A DNA stretch of 5,028 bases from the NCBI GenBank assembly GCA_959604475.1, contig CAUHBX010000111.1, forward strand, positions 1-5,028. Direction: 5' to 3'. The DNA comes from an uncultured Eubacteriales bacterium (GTDB taxonomy: Bacteria; Bacillota; Clostridia; Lachnospirales; Anaerotignaceae). This document shows, piece by piece, positions 1-5,007 of the stretch; position 1 is the stretch's first letter, and the number at the start of each line of letters is the position of its first letter. The position numbers were made by a program, and so were the translations under genes. The notes beneath the pieces are model-generated. The model did not search any database, was not told the origin of the DNA, and saw only the letters and a list, made by a program, of their open reading frames with translations.

Positions 1-365
1 TTGTAAGTATAAAACTCCTTATCCGTAACATTCTGAAATTTTATGAACGCATCCACCACAAAGCAGTAATGCTGGCTGCTTACGCTCAGCGTTTCATGGC
101 TTTTTAATGCATCTTTACAAAAATGGCTTGAAATGCGGTCAGCGTCATTAAGCAGCCGGTTTCCCATGTCCACCAGCTCCCGTCCCTCAGCAGTCAGTGT
201 AATACCAGAGGAGCCGCGTACAAAAATGGTTATTCCCAGTTCCTCCTCCAGCGCGTAGACCATTTTGCTAATACCGGGCTGGGAAACATATAGGTTCTGC
301 GCGGCTTTACTGAAAGAGCCGCATTTGGCTACCATAGAAATATACTTAAGCTGCATTAATGTCAT
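1..365 (-). CDS. LysR-family transcriptional regulator, N-terminal part (runs off left edge)
   Basis: This is a DNA-binding regulator, cut by the window edge after about 121 residues; full family members are about 290-310 aa. Reading the minus strand from 365 gives an unbroken frame starting MTLMQLKYISMVAKCGSFSK. Residues 1-60 are a classical LysR winged helix-turn-helix: GSFSKAAQNLYVSQPGISK (16-34) is the helix-turn-helix with the usual AA and SQP/S positions, followed by ALEEELGITIFVR (38-50) and LTAEG (57-61). Residues from about 62 form the linker helix, and the effector-binding domain begins near residue 91 (ETLSVSSQHY). The ATG at 365 is chosen because GGAAGG lies about 10 bases upstream. 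In-frame ATGs at 392 and 356 are alternatives with poorer support. It is transcribed divergently from the brnQ operon, the usual arrangement for a LysR protein and its target, so it probably controls that operon and itself. The effector is unknown. Part of the gene looks richer in G+C (about 42-52% in hand-counted lines) than the genes to its right. Confidence 0.93.
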   Translation of the reverse strand, partial: MTLMQLKYISMVAKCGSFSKAAQNLYVSQPGISKMVYALEEELGITIFVRGSSGITLTAEGRELVDMGNRLLNDADRISSHFCKDALKSHETLSVSSQHYCFVVDAFIKFQNVTDKEFYTY

Positions 366-375
366 TTTCCACATT

Positions 376-381
376 CCTTCC
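376..381 (-). promoter_or_regulatory. Ribosome binding site that decides the LysR start
   Basis: On the minus strand GGAAGG (within GGGAAGGAATG) lies about 10 bases before the ATG at 365. The frame is also open to an earlier ATG at 392, but only an A/T-rich run with no Shine-Dalgarno precedes that codon, and it would put this purine box inside the coding region. The 365 start is therefore preferred. Confidence 0.6.
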
Positions 382-401
382 CGTTTTTGCATATTTTTTT
401 A

Positions 402-407
402 ATTATA
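402..407 (-). promoter_or_regulatory. Candidate -10 box of the LysR gene promoter
   Basis: The minus strand reads TATAAT exactly here, about 37 bases before the chosen start. The matching -35 position (about 425-430) reads TTAAAT, which is weak, so the promoter may be poor or need an activator. A transcription start near 395 would give a leader of roughly 30 bases. Confidence 0.4.
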
Positions 408-437
408 TCATCAAACCCAGCAGTATTTAAATATAAA

Positions 438-467
438 AGTATAATCAATGTATTAAAAAAAGTATTA
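438..467. repeat. Phased GTATTA-like direct repeats in the divergent control region
   Basis: AGTATAAT (438-445), TGTATTA (449-455) and AGTATTA (461-467) recur at 11-12 base spacing, about one helical turn, with a further AGTATTT at 422-428. They lie between the LysR promoter and the brnQ promoter, where a LysR-type tetramer would bind. The region is very AT-rich, so chance repetition is quite possible. Confidence 0.3.
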
Positions 468-479
468 GCCACAGATAAC

Positions 480-512
480 TTATGTTTATTAGACAATGAA
501 ATGCAAACATAA
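480..512. promoter_or_regulatory. Inverted repeat over the brnQ promoter (candidate operator)
   Basis: TTATGTTT (480-487) and AAACATAA (505-512) are perfect 8-base inverted copies, centres 25 bases apart, so they lie on nearby faces of the helix. The left arm is just upstream of the proposed -35 (490-495), and the right arm fills the end of the spacer up to the -10. A protein bound here would directly affect polymerase. The divergent LysR protein is the obvious candidate, but no other site in the window confirms this. Confidence 0.4.
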
Positions 513-518
513 TAAAAT
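490..518 (+). promoter_or_regulatory. Candidate promoter of the brnQ operon
   Basis: TAGACA (490-495) matches the housekeeping -35 consensus at five of six bases. Exactly 17 bases later TAAAAT (513-518) matches the -10 consensus at five of six. Transcription would begin near 525, giving a leader of about 70 bases that is purine-rich and poor in C. No S-box (SAM) riboswitch, T-box or leader-peptide pattern is seen in that leader, so control is probably at initiation. Confidence 0.5.
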
Positions 519-594
519 ATTATGTACAAAGAAAAATACAATCAGTACAGCAACATGCAAAAAAGTAAAAAGTTAAAGTAAAGGAGAGTATTAT

Positions 595-1890
595 ATGGAG
601 CAAAAAAAAATTAAATTTACTGATGTATTATTTATCGGCCTGGCATTCTTTGCCACATATTTTGGCGCAGGCAACTTGATTTTCCCTCCAATGCTGGGAC
701 TTCAGAGCGGCCAGAGCTGGGGGTCCGGTATGATTGGTATGCTGGCCTCGGGAGTCGGTCTGCCAATCCTATCATTATTGGTTTTAGGTAATTTTGGCAA
801 CGTACAGGCTATTTCAGACCATGTGAACAAGAAATTCTACAACGTTTTTATCGGCGCAATAATGATTCTTTGCTGCTGCGTATCAATTCCTAGGACAGCG
901 GCAGTTGGTATAGAAATGGGGCTGCAGGGCGTTTGGAGCGGAGCTCCTTACCTGATTTCTGTTGTAATTTACTTTGTACTTGCATTTTTCTTTGCTAAAG
1001 ACAGAGGAACCGCGTTGGATAAGGTGGGGAGAATTCTGACGCCGGTAATGACTGTTATCCTTTTAATTTTGGTTATTAAAGGTGCGGCAAGCCCAATTGG
1101 CATCCCGGCGCAGCCTTCCGTGGACAACGCATTTTTAAACAGCTTCCTTGGCGGCTACAGCACCGGCGACGTCCTTGTTTCATTCCTTATGGCATCTGTA
1201 TTTTTTTCCACAATCCGCAATCACGGCTATGACGGCAAACAGCTGAAAAAGGTTAATTTAGGCGCGGGACTTGTTGCCGCCTTATGCCTGGCAATTATTT
1301 ACGGCGGCCTTCTGTTCATGGGTGCCTGCGTCAGCGGAGAATTTACATCTGATTCTATCAGCAACGCTAATCTTTTACTGACCATTATTCATTCAAGCGG
1401 CGGCCAAATTGCAATTTACGGGCTTTGCTTGTCAGTTCTTCTTGCATGCCTGACTACTGCAATCGGACAGATAACTGCGGTAGCGGATTTCTTCGAGGAA
1501 GCATCCAATGGTAAGCTCCCCTATAAAATTCTGGTAATAGTTGTTCCCGTTGTCACAACTTTAGTTGCCAGCTTCGGTCTAGATACTATTGTCACTCTGA
1601 CTTCACCCTGGTTTTCATTTATGTACCCCATAGCTCTTGTTATTATGCTTTTAGGTATTTTTTCCAGATGGATTCCTAATGACGGAGGCTATAAAGGTGC
1701 AGCATATTTGACAGTTGTATATGCCATCTTAGACCTGCCGGCTGAATACGGCGTGCATGTCGGATTTTTAGACAGCATTCTCAACCGTATTCCTCTGTAC
1801 AGCCTTGGTTTCGGCTGGATTGTTCCTGCTGTCATCGGTTTTATAATTGGATTGATTGTGTACCCCCGTATAAAAAAATCAAACGCATAA
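595..1890 (+). CDS. brnQ: Branched-chain amino acid carrier, BrnQ/LIVCS family
   Basis: This is an inner-membrane secondary transporter that imports leucine, isoleucine and valine, in the known family with Na+ or H+. At 431 aa it is the normal family length. The sequence is almost wholly hydrophobic with about 12 membrane segments. Recognised family signatures are FFATYFGAGNLIFPPMLG (18-35), PRTAAVGIEMG (99-109), the GGYSTGDVLVSFLMAS region (186-201) and LLACLTTAIGQITA (282-295). The C-terminus ends in a short basic tail (YPRIKKSNA). AGGAGAG at 582-588 sits about 6 bases before the ATG, giving a confident start. It is the first gene of an operon with the PLP enzyme 20 bases downstream and is divergent from a LysR regulator. 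Substrate preference within the family cannot be read from the sequence. Pairing with a sulfur amino acid lyase raises the possibility that methionine is carried, which is inference only. Confidence 0.93.
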   Translation: MEQKKIKFTDVLFIGLAFFATYFGAGNLIFPPMLGLQSGQSWGSGMIGMLASGVGLPILSLLVLGNFGNVQAISDHVNKKFYNVFIGAIMILCCCVSIPRTAAVGIEMGLQGVWSGAPYLISVVIYFVLAFFFAKDRGTALDKVGRILTPVMTVILLILVIKGAASPIGIPAQPSVDNAFLNSFLGGYSTGDVLVSFLMASVFFSTIRNHGYDGKQLKKVNLGAGLVAALCLAIIYGGLLFMGACVSGEFTSDSISNANLLLTIIHSSGGQIAIYGLCLSVLLACLTTAIGQITAVADFFEEASNGKLPYKILVIVVPVVTTLVASFGLDTIVTLTSPWFSFMYPIALVIMLLGIFSRWIPNDGGYKGAAYLTVVYAILDLPAEYGVHVGFLDSILNRIPLYSLGFGWIVPAVIGFIIGLIVYPRIKKSNA

Positions 1891-1910
1891 TATTGAAAGG
1901 AGACTATTAA

Positions 1911-3110
1911 ATGTCTGTTAATAAAGGTGACTCAACAAAATACGTACATACCGGAAACGGTGAGCTTTGCTACGGATTGAATAAAGCTCTTACCGTTCCT
2001 GAAACATTTCCTATTTATCTATCATCCGCATACATATTCGATTCCATTGACCCAATCGATCAGATTTGTGACCAAGGAGCTCCTGGCTATGCATACTTCC
2101 GTCTGGGCAATCCTAACGCAGACGCAACTTCTCAGATTTTGGCAGCCGGTGATGGTGCGGAAAAGGGCCTCGTGTTTGCTTCCGGTATGGCGGCTATAAC
2201 CACGGCTATTTTAGCAAATGTTAAACCAGGCGACCACATTGTCGCCTCACCCATAATTTACGGAGAAACATTCTACTTCCTCAAGAACGAGCTTAAACGC
2301 TGGGGCGTAGAAACGACCTTTATAGATTTCAACACACAGGATGTGTCGGACTATATAAAACCGAACACCACTCTTATTTACGGTGAAACTATCGCTAACC
2401 CTCTGATGTCGGTTCCTGATATGAAGTATTTGGCTGATACAGCCCACTCACACGGAGCAAAGCTGTTTATAGATAATACCTTCGCCACCTCAATAATTGC
2501 TAAGCCCATTAAATACGGCGTGGATTTGGTTTTATACAGCGCAACAAAGTACCTAGGCGGACATGATGATATTGTAGGCGGAGCAGCTTTGGGCTCAGAG
2601 GAAATGATACAGAATTTGAACTTCTATCTCGGCCTGTATGGTTCCAATCTGGGAGCTACTGAATCATGGCTTTTAGCCCGCAGTCTTCGCACACTTCCTC
2701 TCAGGGTAAAGAAAATGTCTGAAAACGCGCTTGCTCTGGCCAAATTTTTCGAAAGCCATTCAAAGGTTGAGAAGGTATACTATCCCGGCCTTGACTCATC
2801 TCCCAGTAAGGCGTTCGCCGATAGCCAATTCGAGGGCAACGGATACGGAGGTATGCTCAGCGTTAACTTCTGCGGCGGTCAGGCGGAAATAGATACGCTT
2901 ATCAGCAACTTACATCTTGTCAGGTTCGTTCCTACGCTGGCCGGAGTCTGCACCACACTTACCTATCCTCCCAGAGCCTCCCATAGGGACCTTACTCCTG
3001 ACGAGCTGGCCGCAGTTGGAATAACAATGGGTCAAATAAGGCTTTCATCGGGTCTTGAGGATATTGACGATTTACTTAACGACTTTGACCAGGCCCTCGC
3101 AAAAATGTAA
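1911..3110 (+). CDS. PLP-dependent Cys/Met metabolism enzyme, methionine gamma-lyase-like
   Basis: This is a soluble trans-sulfuration-family enzyme (fold type I, normally a tetramer) of 399 aa, the usual length. Visible PLP features are YFR (62-64, phosphate contact from the neighbouring subunit), SGM (91-93, phosphate), Y117 in IIYGET (ring-stacking Tyr), D188 in FIDNT (pyridine nitrogen), K213 in SATKYLGGH (Schiff-base lysine) and R377 in QIRLSSGLED (substrate carboxylate). Known members cleave methionine, homocysteine or cystathionine, or make homocysteine from O-acetylhomoserine. Against Pseudomonas-type methionine gamma-lyase, the active-site Cys of YGCT is Glu here (E119), and the usual HPASM-like segment is instead TYPPRASHR (351-359). 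Exact activity is therefore uncertain. A catabolic lyase releasing a thiol, ammonia and a 2-oxo acid is favoured by the transporter upstream and by the lack of biosynthetic neighbours. AAAGGAGA at 1896-1903 precedes the ATG by 7 bases; the gene is co-transcribed with brnQ. Confidence 0.88.
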   Translation: MSVNKGDSTKYVHTGNGELCYGLNKALTVPETFPIYLSSAYIFDSIDPIDQICDQGAPGYAYFRLGNPNADATSQILAAGDGAEKGLVFASGMAAITTAILANVKPGDHIVASPIIYGETFYFLKNELKRWGVETTFIDFNTQDVSDYIKPNTTLIYGETIANPLMSVPDMKYLADTAHSHGAKLFIDNTFATSIIAKPIKYGVDLVLYSATKYLGGHDDIVGGAALGSEEMIQNLNFYLGLYGSNLGATESWLLARSLRTLPLRVKKMSENALALAKFFESHSKVEKVYYPGLDSSPSKAFADSQFEGNGYGGMLSVNFCGGQAEIDTLISNLHLVRFVPTLAGVCTTLTYPPRASHRDLTPDELAAVGITMGQIRLSSGLEDIDDLLNDFDQALAKM

Positions 3111-3136
3111 ATATATACCGTCCACAATTTAAATAA

Positions 3137-3175
3137 GGCGCCCCTAAGCTTAAAAAGCTTGAGGCGCCCTTTTTT
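3137..3175 (+). terminator. Intrinsic terminator of the brnQ-PLP enzyme operon
   Basis: GGCGCC (3137-3142) pairs with GGCGCC (3163-3168), and inside it AAGCTT (3146-3151) pairs with AAGCTT (3155-3160), with a small internal loop between and a 3-base AAA loop. Six T residues follow (3170-3175). It begins 26 bases after the stop codon. Each arm segment is itself a palindrome. On the minus strand only TTATTT follows, so it acts mainly rightward. Confidence 0.85.
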
Positions 3176-3186
3176 AACTGATGAAA

Positions 3187-3224
3187 AATGAGGATAGCCT
3201 ATTTAAATACCGGCTATCCTCATT
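3187..3224 (-). terminator. Intrinsic terminator of the CoA-transferase gene, possibly bidirectional
   Basis: AATGAGGATAGCC (3187-3199) and GGCTATCCTCATT (3212-3224) form a perfect 13-bp stem with a 12-base loop. Read on the minus strand, the stem follows the CoA-transferase stop (3235-3233) by 8 bases and runs straight into T residues (complement of 3184-3188). On the plus strand a T6 run at 3229-3234 follows after GACA, so it may also back up the terminator at 3137-3175. Confidence 0.8.
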
Positions 3225-3232
3225 GACATTTT

Positions 3233-4561
3233 TTAAATCATTAAGTTCATTTTTCTGGCTTCAAAAAGGAGTTCCTCCCTGAATTTAGGATGTGCAATTT
3301 CAATAAGAGCCTTAGCCCTCTGTCCGGCTGTCTTACCTTTAAGACGGGCAATACCATACTCAGTCACAACGTTATCTATATCATTTTTAGTAGTTGTAAC
3401 AGCTGCTCCCGGCGTAAGGATAGGTTTAATTTTGCTGATTGTTCCATTCTTAGCTGTGGAGTTCATAGCTATAAAGCTCTTTCCTCCCTTAGAATTAGCT
3501 GTCCCTCTAACAAAGTCAAGCTGCCCTCCCGTACCGCTGTATGGTTTCCAGCCTATTGATTCTGAACATACCTGACCGAGGAAGTCAATTTCAAGTCCAG
3601 CGTTAATCGAAATAAAATTATCAAGCTTTCCTATTATAGAAGGGTCATTAACATAGTCAACCCCGTGAAGCTCAATTGAACGGTTGTCATCAAGGAAATC
3701 ATACATTCTTTTAGAGCCCCAGCAGAAAGCCGCAACAGTCTTTCCTACGTCAATATTCTTTTTCATATTAGTAACTGCTCCGGCCTCAATGAGGTCGACC
3801 ATACTGTCTGTAAACATTTCAGTATGTATTCCAAGGTCTTTCTTTTCAAGAAGAAGCTTACCGACAGCATTTGGCACTTCACCAATACCAAACTGTATTG
3901 TTGCGCCGTCGGGTATAAGCTCCGCAATCATGGCACCCATTCTCTTACTGTTTTCAGATAATGGAAGCTCTTCAAGCGTAGGCATTGGATATGAGCTTTC
4001 ACAGACCGCTGTCGCCTGTGATATATGTACAACGTGAGTTCCCATAACCCTTGGAACCTGGTCATTTACTTCAAGGAAAACGTATTTGGCTCTTTCAAGC
4101 TGCGCAAGAGTTTCTGCTGCCACAAGTCCAAATGAAAAGAATCCATGCTTATCCATAGGCGAAACCGTTGCATAGAAAACATCTACCTTAGGAACTCTTT
4201 CTCTCCAGAGCATCGGTATCTGACTGTAGTGTGCAGGCATGTAATCAAATCGGCCTTCCTGTACACCCGCCCTTGAAGCGGCTGTCGTAAACCATGACAC
4301 ATGATAGTACTTTCCTGCAAGCTCCGGATCAAGATAATCCCCGCCTCCGGGCGAAAGTACACTGTGGTGCTGAACATTTGTTATCTCGTCTCTTCTTGCT
4401 CTCTCTCCTATAGCATGTACAATAGCCTTTGGTTCAGCCATGCATGTAGGGCATGCGCAGACAAAATCATCTTCAATATATTCGGCAATTTCATCAGGCG
4501 TTCTAAGCTTAGCTTTGTAGATACCAAGATATCTGTTGTTTGGTTCGATATTATACTCCAT
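3233..4561 (-). CDS. CoA-transferase, acetyl-CoA hydrolase/4-hydroxybutyrate (butyryl-CoA:acetate) family
   Basis: This is a cytoplasmic enzyme that moves CoA between an acyl-CoA and a free acid such as acetate. The family includes 4-hydroxybutyrate CoA-transferase and butyryl/propionyl-CoA:acetate transferases, and 442 aa is its normal length. An N-terminal half (about 1-205, with SPMDKHGFFSFG at 134-145) is followed by a C-terminal half with IQFGIGEVPNAVG (222-234), IHTEMFTDSMVDLIEAG (245-261), INAGLEIDFLGQV (319-331) and GTGGQLDFVRG (343-353). E248 in HTEM is the likely catalytic glutamate by analogy with 4-hydroxybutyrate CoA-transferase; this is from memory, not alignment. Residues 35-40 read CACPTC just before the conserved AEP, an unusual Cys cluster. 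AAAGGAG lies 9 bases before the ATG. The gene is convergent with the PLP enzyme operon and has its own promoter. The acyl substrate cannot be fixed from sequence; propionyl-CoA is plausible if the neighbour makes 2-oxobutyrate, and butyryl-CoA is equally possible. Confidence 0.88.
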   Translation of the reverse strand: MEYNIEPNNRYLGIYKAKLRTPDEIAEYIEDDFVCACPTCMAEPKAIVHAIGERARRDEITNVQHHSVLSPGGGDYLDPELAGKYYHVSWFTTAASRAGVQEGRFDYMPAHYSQIPMLWRERVPKVDVFYATVSPMDKHGFFSFGLVAAETLAQLERAKYVFLEVNDQVPRVMGTHVVHISQATAVCESSYPMPTLEELPLSENSKRMGAMIAELIPDGATIQFGIGEVPNAVGKLLLEKKDLGIHTEMFTDSMVDLIEAGAVTNMKKNIDVGKTVAAFCWGSKRMYDFLDDNRSIELHGVDYVNDPSIIGKLDNFISINAGLEIDFLGQVCSESIGWKPYSGTGGQLDFVRGTANSKGGKSFIAMNSTAKNGTISKIKPILTPGAAVTTTKNDIDNVVTEYGIARLKGKTAGQRAKALIEIAHPKFREELLFEARKMNLMI

Positions 4562-4579
4562 TTATACATTCTCCTTTCG

Positions 4580-4596
4580 AAGTACCGGGTGTACTT
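4580..4596 (-). promoter_or_regulatory. Inverted repeat at the CoA-transferase transcription start/leader
   Basis: AAGTAC-N5-GTACTT forms a perfect 6-base inverted repeat just upstream of the ribosome binding site (4571-4577) and at the predicted 5' end of the mRNA. It could be an operator covering the start site or a small hairpin that stabilises the 5' end of the message. The two cannot be told apart from sequence. Confidence 0.35.
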
Positions 4597-4603
4597 TTAT
4601 TTC

Positions 4604-4632
4604 ATTATATTTAATGTTTAACATATTTTCAG
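4604..4632 (-). promoter_or_regulatory. Candidate promoter of the CoA-transferase gene
   Basis: On the minus strand CTGAAA (4632-4627, four of six to the -35 consensus) is followed after 17 bases by a perfect TATAAT (4609-4604). Transcription would start near 4597, leaving a leader of about 36 bases with the ribosome binding site at 4571-4577. Another TATAAT at 4668-4663 has no good -35 and is a weaker alternative. Confidence 0.5.
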
Positions 4633-4639
4633 TCATTTG

Positions 4640-4673
4640 TACAGTATTTTTTTACAAACAATATTATACTGTA
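4640..4673. promoter_or_regulatory. Inverted repeat upstream of the CoA-transferase promoter
   Basis: TACAGTAT (4640-4647) and ATACTGTA (4666-4673) are perfect 8-base inverted copies with centres 26 bases apart, and the outer flanks TGTA/TACA add partial symmetry. The centre lies about 60 bases upstream of the predicted transcription start, where activators often bind. The loop is 18 bases and AT-rich, so a protein site is likelier than an RNA hairpin. Confidence 0.35.
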
Positions 4674-4871
4674 TACATTTTTTTCGTAAATATATCCAAA
4701 TATGCTACTATTTTAACACTCTTCGTTTATTTATTAACAACAAATTATAATGAAATTTCAGTTATTTCAATCGAATATATTATATTTTAACTGCCGATAG
4801 CGAAAAAAAGCTATAATAATTTAACAATATTCTAGTATTTATCATTAAAACTAATTTATTTGATAAAAACC

Positions 4872-4888
4872 TTGTTGTCTGATAACAA
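4872..4888. promoter_or_regulatory. 17-base near-perfect palindrome, candidate operator
   Basis: TTGTTGTCTGATAACAA is symmetric about T4880 with one mismatched pair (G4877 against T4883). The size and compactness are typical of a dimeric repressor site. It does not match the CcpA, CIRCE or Fur consensus as I know them. It sits about 280 bases upstream of the predicted CoA-transferase start and near no other visible promoter, so its target is unclear. Confidence 0.3.
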
Positions 4889-4968
4889 TAACATCATTTA
4901 ATTATATTGTCCTTTCTGCCGTCGGCTTATTTCGAATTTAATAATCCCTCAGTTATCATATTCAAACA

Positions 4969-5004
4969 AAAAAGCGTCCGTTTGCTGGCAAACGGACGCT
5001 TTTT
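4969..5004 (-). terminator. Strong hairpin terminator, probably for a leftward gene beyond the right edge
   Basis: A perfect 16-bp stem joins 4969-4984 to 4989-5004, with a GCGTCCGTTTG core and a 4-base loop CTGG. On the minus strand it ends in six T residues followed by GTTTG; on the plus strand five T residues then AAATT. No rightward gene lies just upstream, so it most likely ends a leftward gene that begins outside the window, although the A/T flanks would let it work both ways. Confidence 0.8.
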
Positions 5005-5007
5005 AAA

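Larger units (their letters stand above)
4562..4968. other. AT-rich gene-free stretch upstream of the CoA-transferase gene
   Basis: No credible gene is seen here. The only sizeable open frame (4536-4790, plus strand) starts inside the CoA-transferase gene, has no ribosome binding site and encodes an F/Y/I-rich string typical of translated AT-rich DNA. The stretch holds the CoA-transferase ribosome binding site and promoter, several inverted repeats listed separately, and a GCCGTCGGC palindrome at 4918-4926. No tRNA or recognised riboswitch was found. With a probable gene end at each side, it is a large spacer for a simple promoter, so a small RNA or a distant regulatory site is possible but unproven. 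Confidence 0.6.

Noticed and set aside
366..392. Nine-codon N-terminal extension of the LysR protein from an ATG at 392
   Set aside because: It has no Shine-Dalgarno upstream, it would bury a good one, and LysR proteins normally begin a few residues before the first helix.
519..594. Possible SAM riboswitch or T-box in the brnQ leader
   Set aside because: The leader is only about 70 bases, purine-rich, and shows no paired stems or terminator hairpin; it holds just a short TGTAC/GTACA repeat (523-527 and 545-549).
2247..2447. 66-aa minus-strand open frame inside the PLP enzyme gene
   Set aside because: It is fully inside a well-supported conserved gene on the other strand, with no ribosome binding site or family resemblance.
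3290..4037. Two plus-strand open frames (89 and 117 aa) and similar frames inside the CoA-transferase gene
   Set aside because: They are antisense to a conserved full-length enzyme, their proteins resemble no family, and their starts lack Shine-Dalgarno sites.
4183..4377. 64-aa minus-strand frame within the CoA-transferase gene
   Set aside because: It is an alternate-frame shadow; the true frame is intact and no frameshift is needed to explain the enzyme.
4301..4790. Two overlapping plus-strand frames (106 and 84 aa) with F/Y/I-rich, membrane-like sequence
   Set aside because: Both begin inside the CoA-transferase gene and run through its AT-rich promoter; hydrophobicity comes from A/T-rich codons, and no ribosome binding site is present.
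4797..4814. Small hairpin ATAGC-N8-GCTAT
   Set aside because: It has only five pairs, no T run, and no gene ends beside it; chance is likely in AT-rich DNA.
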